A stretch of DNA of 64,000 nucleotides from Omphiscola glabra (taxonomy: Eukaryota > Mollusca > Gastropoda > Lymnaeidae): positions 1,212,111 through 1,276,110 of the forward strand of contig OZ024810.1 of assembly GCA_964017045.1 (NCBI GenBank), written 5' to 3'. Shown one piece after another: positions 54,748 through 64,000 of the stretch. The stretch's first letter is position 1, and each line of letters starts with the position of its first letter. The notes under the pieces were generated by a model. The model was given only the letters and a program-made list of their open reading frames with translations, did no database searches and had not been told where the DNA came from. Both the position numbers and the translations under genes were made by a program.

Positions 54748-56014
54748 GTCTGCTACCAGTTATTTCAATGTGTCTCCTACCAGTTATTTCAACGTGTCTG
54801 CTACCAGATATTTCAATGTGTCTCCTACCAGTTATGTCAATGTGTCTCCTACCAGTTATTTCAACGTGTCTGCTACCAGTTATTTAAATGTGTCTTCTAC
54901 CAGTTATTTAAATGTGTCTTCTACCAGTTATTTCAATGTGTCTGCTACCCGTTATTTCAATGTGTCTCCTAACAGTTATGTCAATGTGTCTCCTACCAGT
55001 TATTTCAACGTGTCTGCTACCAGTTATTTAAATGTGTCTTCTACCAGTTATTTCAATGTGTCTTCTACCAGTTATTTCAATGTGTCTGCTACCGGTTATT
55101 TCAATGTGTCTCCTACCAGTTATTTTAATGTGTCTTCTACCAGTTATTTCAATGTGTCTGCTACCAGTTATTTCAATGTGTCTCCTAACAGTTATGTCAA
55201 TGTGTCTCCTACCAGTTATTTCAACGTGTCTGCTACCAGTTATTTAAATGTGTCTTCTACCAGTTATTTAAATGTGTCTTCTACCAGTTATTTCAATGTG
55301 TCTGCTACCAGTTATTTCAATGTGTCTGCTACCAGTTATTTCAATGTGTCTGCTACCAGTTATTTAAATGTGTCTTCTACCAGTTATTTCAATGTGTCTC
55401 CTACCAGTTATTTTAATGTGTCTGCTACCAGTTCTTTCAATGTGTCTGCTAATTATTATTTCAATGTGTCTGCTACCAGTTATTTCAATGTGTCTCCTAA
55501 CAGTTATGTCAATGTGTCTCCTACCAGTTATTTCAACGTGTCTGCTACCAGTTATTTAAATGTGTCTTCTACCAGTTATTTAAATGTGTCTTCTACCAGT
55601 TATTTCAATGTGTCTGCTACCAGTTATTTCAATGTGTCTGCTACCAGTTATTTCAATGTGTCTGCTACCAGTTATTTAAATGTGTCTTCTACCAGTTATT
55701 TCAATGTGTCTCCTACCAGTTATTTTAATGTGTCTGCTACCAGTTCTTTCAATGTGTCTGCTAATTATTATTTCAATGTGTCTGCTACCAGTTATTTCAA
55801 TGTGTCTCATACCAGTTATTTCAATGTGTCTTCTACCAGTTATTTCAATGTGTCTGCTACCAGTTATTTCAATGTGTCTGCTACCAGTTATTTCAATGTG
55901 TCTGCTACCAGTTATTTCAATGTGTCTGCTACCAGTTCTTTCAATGTGTCTGCTACCAGTTATTTCAATGTGTCTGCTACCAGTTATTTCAATGTGTCTG
56001 CTACCAGTTATTTC
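54748..56014 (+). repeat. Large minisatellite, 24 bp unit, ~53 copies, with 312-bp duplication
   Basis: The unit is TCTGCTACCAGTTATTTCAA plus TGTG. Open from 54746 to 56077 (443 codons, SATSYFNV octapeptides), but unit differences are mostly residue-changing (GCT/CCT/TCT, TTC/TTA/GTC, ACC/AAC). A 13-unit block of 312 bp is duplicated side by side, marked by the rare CTAATTATTATTTC at 55451 and 55763. Confidence 0.96.
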
Positions 56015-56204
56015 GGGAAAGAAATATTTGAGACGTTTGTCGACAGGCTGTTGCAAATAACGAAGGATTGTAATTGATGTCCGTAATGTAAACGATGAAC
56101 ACGTCGATGTGAACAGCAACGAGGCTTGGTTACGTCACGAGCGTAATAATTCAGGATGAAATGACAAGTTTTCCCAAAACTGATGACGTTTTCTGTTTTT
56201 ACTT
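56015..56204. other. Unique spacer
   Basis: Single-copy sequence between two large arrays. No feature seen. Confidence 0.4.
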
Positions 56205-57330
56205 ACCTCCAACTTACTTTTCAAATTACCTCTCATCAACTTACATCCACATTACCTCTCATCAACTTACTTTTCAACTTCCCTCGCATCAACTTACCTC
56301 TCAACTTACTTTTAAACTTACCTCTTATCAACTTACCTCTAACATTAATTTTGAACTTACATCTCATCAACTTACCTCTCAACTTACTTTTCAACTTACC
56401 TCTCATCAACGTACCTCTCAACTTAATTTTCAACTTACCTCTCATCAACTTACCTCCCACATTACCTCTCATCAACTTACCTCTCAACTTATTTTTCAAC
56501 TTACCTCTCATCAACTTGCCTCTCAACTTATTTTTCAACTTACCTCTCAACTTACTTTTCAACTTACCTCTCATCAACTTACCGCCCACATGACCTCTCT
56601 TCAACTTACCTCCCAACTTACCTCCCAACTTACCTCCCAAATTACCTCTCAACTTACCTTTCAACTTACCTTTCAACTTACCTCCCAACTTACCTCTCAA
56701 CTTACCTTCCAACTTACCTCTCATCAACTTACCTCCCACATTACCTCTCATCAACTTACATCTCAACTTACCTCCCAACTACCTCTCAACTTACCTCCCA
56801 ACTTACCTCCCAAATTACCCCTCAACTTACCTTTCAACTTACCTTTCAACTTACCTCCCAACTTACCTTCCAACTTACCTCTCATCAACTTACCTCCCAC
56901 ATTACCTCTCATCAACTTACATCTCAACTTACCTCCCAACTTACCTCCCAAATTACCTCCCAACTTACCCCTCAACTTATTTCCCAACTTACCTCTCAAC
57001 TTACCTCTCAACCTACCTCTCAACTTACCTCCCAACTTACCTCTCATCAATTTACCTCCCACATTACCTCTCATCAACTTAACTCTCAACTTACCTCCCA
57101 ACTTACCTCCCAAATTACCTCCCAACTTACCCCTCAACTTATTTCCCAACTTACCTCTCAACTTACCCCCCAACTTACCTCTCAACTTACCTCTCATTAA
57201 CTTACCTCTCAACTTACCTCTCAACTTACCTCTCAACTTACCTCTCAACTTACCTCTCAACTTACCTCTCATTTACTTACCTCCCACATTACCTCTCATC
57301 GACTTACCTTCCAACTTACCTCTTAACTCA
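56205..57330 (+). repeat. Large minisatellite, 12/15 bp units, higher-order ~161 bp
   Basis: Mixed CTTACCTCTCAA (12 bp) and CTTACCTCTCATCAA (15 bp) units. The phrase ACCTCCCACATTACCTCTCA recurs at about 56732, 56893 and 57055, so blocks of about 161 bp were copied. Strong C/T bias on the plus strand. The 392-codon frame (LTSQ and NLPL types) is an artefact of units divisible by three. Confidence 0.95.
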
Positions 57331-57593
57331 ACGTTGTAAACATTTAATGGCTATTTAATTTTGATGCTGACTCGACCAAATTGCCTTTTGATCAGTTAAA
57401 AGAGAATTTTATCTGCACACTGTCATCCCCACCCATTTTCACTCCCCTTCACACACCCTCCCCCACACCCCTCCCCCCAACTTTTCTTTCCCATCCGTAC
57501 CGTGCACATTATCAGACAATCTGTATCTATGGACAACGTTTAATGGAATAAGTTATATCATATCATCATATCATATCATATCATATCGGCTAG
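57331..57593. other. Unique spacer ending in (TATCA)n
   Basis: C-rich at about 57425-57480, then a short (ATATC)n tract at 57556-57586, directly followed by TCGGCTAG, a bare Helitron-like 3' tip. Confidence 0.5.
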
Positions 57594-58908
57594 TATATAT
57601 ATAAAAGTGAAAATTTGTTTGTTTGTTTGTGGGTTTGTCTGTTCCAGAAAGGCTTTTACATGGATTGATGTATCTTGACCAAACTTGGCACATATATCCA
57701 TCATTATCCTGAAGGAACTCTTAAGGGGTTGAGAACTTTCAATAACATTTCGTGTGGGGCCGGGGGCCCCGAATTCGTATTTTTCTTATATGAGCTATAT
57801 AAAAAAATTACAAACAAATACTCCTACGTGAATGGATGGATATCGATCAAACTTAGTACACGTACACTTGATTATCCATATTCAAATACCGAAGGGTACT
57901 GAACTCATAATATCCATTCCTGTGGGGCCGGGGGCCCCGTTCATTTTTCCTTATATGAGCTATATAAATATCGATAGGCTTAATACTTACTACATGAGTG
58001 AATGGATCTTGACTGAACTTAGTACACATACACTTGATTATCCGTACTCAAATACCAAAGGGTACCAAACTCATAATATCCATTGCTCTGGGGCCGGGGG
58101 CCCACTTTAATTTTCCTTATATAAGCTATATAAATATTAATAGGCTTAGACAACACTATAGGTTCTATGGTAATTGATGGATATAGGCTTAGCTTTGTTA
58201 CAATACACCTCTTAGTCCATATGGAAATAACGGTGGATGTAAAACAAATAATATCCAATCTAGAATTTTCCAGAAAGTTCGACAACTTTAAAACGCTATG
58301 TCTATGGCATTATTCAATAGATTTTAATAGGACAAATTTAAAATTGTAACTTCATAACTTACCTTAATGATTATTAAAAGGCCCCATCTCAGGCAAAACT
58401 AATTCGGTACAATTATGGAATGGGCCCCCGGGGCCCCTCTTTTAACTTAAATGTACTAAAGTTATAGAAATGCATTTATTTGTATACTTTTTTCGTATTC
58501 GAAGAATAATTACTTAGAAAAGACAGTTTTTACACAGTTCGAGGAGGATAATACATTTAATCTAGAATGTTCCAAAAAGTTCTATAGGTCAATAGGCTTA
58601 GATAACACTTTAGTTTTTTGTGAATTGATGGATATAGGCCTAACGTGGTAGCAATACACTGCACTGTCCGTTTTTAGATATCGGTGTATTTAAAACTAAG
58701 AATATCTAATCAAGAATTTTCCAGAAAGTTCAATATCTTTAAAAAGCTAAATCTATGTCACGACCAAATCAGGAAATGGGATAACATTGGAAAGGAGGAT
58801 CCCTAGATGAAATGGGATCCCATAGAGAACAGTATACTAACGGGATCTGTAGACTACCGGGATCGGGGTCCTAATGCAATCCCGGGCCACGCCGGGTATA
58901 TCGGCTAG
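57594..58908 (+). mobile_element. Helitron-like non-autonomous unit 1 (1315 bp)
   Basis: Starts TATATATATAAAAGTGAAAA and ends CCCGGGCCACGCCGGGTATA then TCGGCTAG. The last ~30 bases form a GC stem-loop (CCCGG/CCGGG) about 10 bases before CTAG with T following, the plan of a Helitron 3' end. Inside are three ~166-bp subrepeats, each with GATGGATCTTGACNAAACTT, a GGGGCCGGGGGCCCC palindrome (57756, 57923, about 58089) and TATATGAGCTATATAAAT. No Rep/helicase frame is present; the short ORFs are spurious. Confidence 0.75.
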
Positions 58909-60073
58909 TATATATATAAAAGTGAAAATCTGTTTGTTTGTCTGTTCCACAAAGGCTTTTACACGGATTGATGGATCTTGACCAAACTTGGCACATGTAT
59001 CCATCATTATCCAGAAGGAACTCATAAGGGGTTGAGAACTTTTAATAACATTTCGTGTGGGGCCGGGGGCCCCGAATTCGTTTTTTTCTTATATGAGCTA
59101 TATAAAAAAATTACAAACAAATACTCCTACGTGAATGGATGGATATCGATCAAACTTAGTGCACGTACAATTGATTATCCATATTCAAATACCGAAGGGT
59201 ACTGAACTCATAATATCCATTCCTGTGGGGCCGGGGGCCCCGTTTCATTTTTCCTAATATGAGCTATATAAATATCGATAGGCTTAATACTTACTACATG
59301 AGTGGATGGATCTTGACTGAACTTAGTTCACATACACTTGATTATCCATACTCAAATACTAAAGGGTACCAAACTCATAATATCCATTCCTGGGGGGCCG
59401 GGGGCTCCATTTCATTTTTCCTTTTATAAGCTATATAAATATTAATTGGCTCTGAAAACACTTTAGGTTCTATGTGATTTGATGGATATAGGCCTAGGGT
59501 GGTAGCAATGGACTTCACTGTCCGCACTGAAACACCGGGGGATTTAAAACTATTAATATCCAATCTAGAATTTTCCAGAAAGTTCGATAACTTTAAAGCG
59601 TTATATCTATGGCATTATTTAATAGATTTAAATGGGACAAATTTAAAATGTTAACTTTATAACTTACCCGAATGATTTTTAGAGGGCCCCATCTCAGGCT
59701 AAACTAATTAGGTACAATTATGGAATGGGCCCCCGGGGCCCCTCTTTTAACTTAAATTTACTATAGTTATAGAAATGCATTTAGTTGTATAATTTTTCAA
59801 GTTTACAAAATAATTACTTAAACAAGACAGTTTTTACACGGTTCGAGGAGGATAATACATTTAATCTAGAATGTTCCAGAAAGTTCCATAGCTTTAAACG
59901 GAATATCTATGTCACAATCAAATCGAGATCCTATCGGGAAATGGGATAACATTGGAAAGGAGGAACCCTAGATGGAACGGGATCACACAGAGAACAGTAT
60001 CCTAACGGGATCTGTATGTCACCGGGATCGGGGTCCTAATGCAATCCCGGGCCACGCCGGGTATATCGGCTAG
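58909..60073 (+). mobile_element. Helitron-like non-autonomous unit 2 (1165 bp)
   Basis: Begins directly after the CTAG of unit 1 with TATATATATAAAAGTGAAAA and ends with the same stem-loop and CTAG. Same order of internal boxes as unit 1. The region after the last subrepeat is shorter than in units 1 and 3, which accounts for most of the length difference. Confidence 0.75.
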
Positions 60074-61379
60074 TATATATATAAAAGTGAAAATTTTTTT
60101 GTGGGTTTGTTTGTTTGTCTGTTCCACAAAGACTTTTACACGGATTGATGGATCTTGACCAAACTTGGCACATATATCCATCATTATCCAGAATGAACTC
60201 TTATGGGGTTGAGAACTTTTAATAACATTTCGTGTGGGGCCGAGGGCCCCGAATTCGTTTTTTTCTTATATGAGCTATATAAAAATATTACAAACAAATA
60301 CTTCTACGTGAATGGATGGATATCGATCAAACTTAGTACACGTACACTTGATTATCCATATTCAAATAGGGTACTGAACTCATAATATCCATTCGCCGGG
60401 GGCCCCATTTCATTTGTCCTTATATGAGCTATATAAATAGCAATAAGCTTAATACTCCTATATGAATGGATGGATCTTGACCAAACTTAGTACACATACA
60501 CTTGATTATCCGTACTCAAATACTAAAGTGTACCGTACTCATAATATCCATTCCTCTGGGCCAGGGGCCCCATTTCATTTTTCCTTATATAAGCTATATA
60601 AATTTTAAAAGGCTTAGACAACACTATAGGTGCTATGTGAATTGATGGATATAGGCTTAGCTTTGTTGCAATACACTTCTTAGTCCATATGGAAATAACG
60701 GTGGATTTAAAACTAATAATATCCAATCTAGAATTTTCCAGAAAGTTCGATAACTTTAAAACGCTATATCTATGGCATTATTCAATAGATTTTAATAGGA
60801 CAAATTTAAAATTGTAACTTCATAACTTACCCGAATGATTATTATAGGGCCCCATCTCAGGCTAAACTAAATCGGTACAATTATGGAATGGACCCCCGGG
60901 GCCCCTCTTTTAACTTAAATGTACTATAGTTATAGAAATTAATTTAGTCGTATAATTTTTCGTATTCGAAGAATAATTATTACTAATAAAAGACTGTTTT
61001 TACACAGTTCGGGGAGGATAATACATTTAATCTAGAATTTTCCAGAAAGTTCTATAGGTCAATAGGCTTAGATAACACTTTAGTTTTTTTGTGAATTGAT
61101 GGATATAGGCCTAACGTGGTAGCAATACACTGCACTGTCCTTTTTTAGATATCGGTGTATTTAAAACTAAGAATATCCAATCTAGAATTTTCCAGAAAGT
61201 TCGATATCTTTAAAAAGCTTAATCTATGTCACGACCAAATCAGGAAATGGGATAACATTGTAAAGGAGGGTCCCTAGATGAAACGGGATCCCAAAGAGAA
61301 CAGTATCCTAACGGGATCTGTAGGCCACCGGGATCGGGGTCCTAATGCAATCCCGGGCCACGCCGGGTACATCGGCTAG
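60074..61379 (+). mobile_element. Helitron-like non-autonomous unit 3 (1306 bp)
   Basis: Same termini; GTACATCGGCTAG at the 3' tip. One of the GC palindromes is reduced (CGCCGGGGGCCCC at about 60394). The downstream half matches unit 1 closely, including TTAGATATCGGTGTATTT. Confidence 0.75.
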
Positions 61380-62620
61380 TATATATATAAAAGTGAAAAT
61401 TTGTCTGTGGGTTTGTGGGTTTGTTCCACAAAGGCTTTTACACGGATTGATGGATCTTGACCAAACTTGGCACATGTATCCATCATTATCCAGAAGGAAC
61501 TCTTAAGGGTTTGAAAACTTTTAATAACAATTTGTGTGGGGCCGGGGGCCCCGAATTCGTTTTTTTCCTTATTTTTTTTTACACATACACTTGATTATCC
61601 ATACTCAAATTCTAAAGGGTATCGAACTCATAATATCCATTCCACTGGGGCCGGGGGCCTTATTTCATTTTTCCTTATATGAGCTATATAAATATCGATA
61701 GGCTTAGACAACACTATAGGTTCTATGTTAATTGATGGATATAGGCCTAGGGTGGTAGAAATGCACTTCACTGTCCGTACTGAAGCATTGGTGGATTTAA
61801 AATTAATAATATCCAATCTAGAATTTTCAAGAAAGTTCGATAAATTTAAAACGCTATATCTATGGCATTATTCAATAGATTTTAATGGGACAAATTTAAA
61901 CTTTTGACTTCATAACTTACCTGAATGATAGGAGAGGACCCCATCTCAGGCAAAACTAATTCGGTACAGTTATGGAATGGGCCGCTGGGGCCCCTGTTTT
62001 AACTTAAATGTACTATAGTTATAGAAATTAATTTAGTTGTAAAAATTTCGCATTCGAAGAATAATTACTTAGAAAAGACAGTTTTTACTCCGTTCAAGGT
62101 TGATAATACATTTAATCTAGAATGTTCCAGAAAGTTCTATAGGTCAATATGCTTAATACTCCTACATGGATTGATAGATCTTGACCAAATTTGGCACATA
62201 TATCCATCATTATTCGGAAAAAACGCTGAAGGGGTTATGAACTTTTTATGACACTCCGTTTGGGGCCGTTTTTTCCTATATGAGCTATATAAATAAAATT
62301 AACAACAAATACTCCTTCATGACTAGATGGATCTTGAGCAAAGTTAGTACACATACACTTGATTATCCATATTCAAATATCGAAGAGTAATGAACTTATA
62401 ATATCCATTTCTCTGGGGCCGGGGGCCCCGTTTCATCTTTCCTTATGTGAGCTATATAAATATCAATAGGCTTAGACAACACTACAGTTTATATGTGAAT
62501 AGCTCGATATAGGCCAAGATGGAACGGTATCCCATAGAGAACAGTATACTAACGGGATCTGTAGGTCACCGGGATCGGGGTCCTAATGCAATCCCAGGCC
62601 ACGCCGGGTATATCGGCTAG
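61380..62620 (+). mobile_element. Helitron-like non-autonomous unit 4 (1241 bp), rearranged
   Basis: Same 5' start and 3' stem-loop (CCCAGGCCACGCCGGG, one change). The first subrepeat is broken by a T-run deletion at about 61562-61582, and an extra GATCTTGACCAAATTTGGCA block appears at about 62170, so internal recombination has occurred. After CTAG the sequence becomes TATTCAATATAGAG, ending the array. Confidence 0.72.
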
Positions 62621-62659
62621 TATTCAATATAGAGATGTAGGAAGTTAGTTTAGATATGG

Positions 62660-62870
62660 GACCGCAGTTAGGTCCTACGATGTCTTAGTCTTTTGACTTA
62701 TGGCCAATTTTAGGTCCTAAGATGTATGGACCTAATTGTCTTGGTCTTGTGACTTATGGCCAATCATAAGTCATAAGATTAAGGACTTACTTATCTTGAA
62801 ACGTATGGCCAATTTTAGGTCCCCAAGACTTATGGCCCCAATTTCCTTAAAACGTATGGCCAATATTTAG
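62660..62870 (+). repeat. Degenerate tandem repeat, ~50 bp unit, ~4 copies
   Basis: Copies share ACTTATGGCCAATTTTAGGT and CTAAGATGTATGGAC words with many changes. Confidence 0.75.
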
Positions 62871-63244
62871 CTATACAATTATTTATAAGATGCAAGTAAA
62901 AGCTATGAATAATATTATGTTGTATGCGAGGCGATCATAAGTTGAACAAGTTTTTCAACATACGGATTAAGGTGCATCACAAGCTTCAATCAACATGGCA
63001 AGCATTTAGTGGTAAGGCCGGTATTTATTTGAACTTCCAAGATGATCTCCGCATTCATGGCTGGCTTTCTCATCCTATCCATGGTTAAGGGAGTTAATCC
63101 GAGGCTGCATGGTGTGACGAGACATAAATTTGCTCAAACATGTTTTCAGACATCTGGGGGCAATTCAATATTGTTGTGTGGCGTACAGCTTCTGGCAATC
63201 GGATTAACGTACGGTATAGCCATTGATTTGAGGTCGCCCACTGT
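62871..63244. other. Unique interval, no gene confirmed
   Basis: An open frame begins at 63042 (about 65 codons of non-repeat sequence, MISAFMAGFLILSMVKGV start) and then runs into the repeat. The hydrophobic start could pass for a signal or membrane segment, but no homology is recognised and there is no supporting context. Confidence 0.35.
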
Positions 63245-63457
63245 CGTAACGGGATGTGTGTTACAGTGTTACTATGAGACAGTGCTAGTGTGCTACAGTT
63301 CTAGTGTGTTGCAGGGCTGCTGTGTTGCAGGGCTGCTGTGTTGCAGGGCTGCTGTGTTGCAACACAGTGCTACTATGTTGCAGGGCTACTATGCTGCAGT
63401 GCTACTGTGTTGCAGTGCTACTATGTTGCAGGGCTACTGTGTTGCAGTGCTACTATG
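63245..63457 (+). repeat. Minisatellite, ~16 bp unit, ~13 copies
   Basis: Units GTTGCAGGGCTGCTGT and GTTGCAGTGCTACTAT in imperfect alternation. The left edge is decayed (GTTACAGTGTTACTATGAG). Confidence 0.9.
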
Positions 63458-63461
63458 TTGA

Positions 63462-63535
63462 GTTTGATATTGGCCGTTGAAGTTGATATTGGCCGTTGAA
63501 GTTGATATTGGCCGTTGAAGTTGATATTGGCAGTT
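63462..63535 (+). repeat. Tandem repeat, 19 bp unit, ~4 copies
   Basis: GTTGATATTGGCCGTTGAA repeated; it leads straight into the related 33-bp array. Confidence 0.92.
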
Positions 63536-63665
63536 TAACTCTTTCAGATGAAGTTGATATCGGCAGTGTAACTCTTTTGGATGAAGTTGATATCGGCAGT
63601 GTAACTCTTTTGGATGAAGTTGATATCGGCAGTGTAACTCTTTTGAATGAAGTTGATTCGGGCAG
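63536..63665 (+). repeat. Tandem repeat, ~33 bp unit, ~4 copies
   Basis: The unit is GTTGATATCGGCAGTGTAAC plus TCTTTTGGATGAA. It shares GTTGATAT.GGC with the preceding 19-bp repeat, so the longer unit probably arose from the shorter by insertion. Confidence 0.92.
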
Positions 63666-63775
63666 CTGAAGTTGAACAGTTCTGGTGGAGTGTTGGAAAT
63701 CTGATGACGTCAGTAAGGATTAATATAAATAGTCTGGTCAACCTTAAAAAAAAAGTTTAAATTGCTATTGGTATT

Positions 63776-63946
63776 TATGTACACTTTATTATGTAATCTT
63801 TCATATACACTCTTATCTAAACTCTGTTATGTACACTTTTTATATACACTTTGTTATATAAACTTTTTATGTACACTTTTATTTACAATTTGCTATGCAC
63901 GATTTGCTATGTACACTTTGCTCTGTACAATTTTCTATCTACTCTT
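63776..63946 (+). repeat. Degenerate minisatellite, ~16 bp unit, ~10 copies
   Basis: Loose copies of TATGTACACTTTGC and TATATACACTTTGT. It continues to near the window edge. Confidence 0.8.
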
Positions 63947-64000
63947 TGATGTCCTCCATCATTTCAAGCAGCGGCAATTTCTTCCAACATCTTAACACAT

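Noticed and set aside
54746..56077. 443-codon open frame (SATSYFNV repeats)
   Set aside because: It follows from a stop-free 24-bp unit. Variants are mostly residue-changing, there is no domain and no transcript evidence in the sequence.
56161..57339. 392-codon open frame (LTSQ/NLPL repeats)
   Set aside because: The CT-rich 12/15-bp units have no stop in several frames and the same region is open on the minus strand as GKLRGKL repeats.
57675..61907. Repeated 60-90 codon frames (TKLGTxIHHYPEGT and similar)
   Set aside because: They fall inside the Helitron-like units at the same relative places, are broken in other units, and match no Rep, helicase or transposase motif.
63042..63461. 139-codon frame with hydrophobic N-terminus
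   Set aside because: The second half is the 16-bp repeat, and the first ~65 codons have no homology or splice context that I can see.
1..64000. tRNA and rRNA genes
   Set aside because: I looked for GGTTCGANTCC-type B boxes with paired acceptor ends and for conserved rRNA words and found none convincing.

Overview
The window looks like intergenic or intronic DNA from an invertebrate animal, most likely a mollusc and perhaps a gastropod. The sequence shows AT-rich eukaryotic DNA, decayed animal retroelement ends, animal-type hAT, pogo-like and Helitron-like transposon ends, and a very heavy load of minisatellites. The mollusc assignment is inference. It leans partly on a SPIN-type hAT element, a family known from tetrapods, a triatomine bug and the pond snail Lymnaea, and partly on overall character. 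I find no intact protein-coding gene, tRNA, rRNA or CRISPR array. Nearly all long open frames lie in tandem arrays whose unit length is a multiple of three, or in short units that reopen frame every three copies.

By eye about half of the 64 kb is tandem repeat, in roughly 65 arrays with units of 8 to 77 bp. Most are unrelated to their neighbours. The largest are a 21-bp array of about 5 kb (48.0-53.1 kb), a 22-bp array (3.8-5.5 kb), a 63-bp array (29.7-31.2 kb), a 39-bp family with three diverged blocks (25.1-26.5 kb), a 13-bp array (32.9-34.3 kb) and a 24-bp array (54.7-56.0 kb). Several carry higher-order repeats (dimers, trimers, 6-mers and duplicated segments of 312-318 bp). Some have palindromic cores that match transcription-factor sites (E-box, CRE).

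Transposable elements fill parts of the gaps. There is an L2/CR1-like LINE tail (8.0-8.26 kb), a long-armed palindromic MITE (22.9-23.2 kb), a LINE C-terminus with a (TGA)n tail on the minus strand (27.9-28.0 kb), and a decayed ZBED5-like hAT transposase with BED finger (28.3-29.1 kb). A TE cluster at 36.1-37.15 kb holds a LINE C-terminus, a hAT MITE with a perfect 8-bp target duplication, and a 197-bp SPIN-like element with a perfect 8-bp target duplication. A pogo/mariner-like MITE (40.4-41.4 kb) has its left end amplified into nine 50-bp copies. Four Helitron-like non-autonomous units lie head to tail at 57.6-62.6 kb, and a diverged relative ends at 35.74 kb.

The strongest items for follow-up are the SPIN element (horizontal transfer), the Helitron tandem array, the TIR-derived minisatellite, the similar ~315-bp higher-order period in three unrelated arrays, and the 39-bp family that shows block-wise subfamily replacement.
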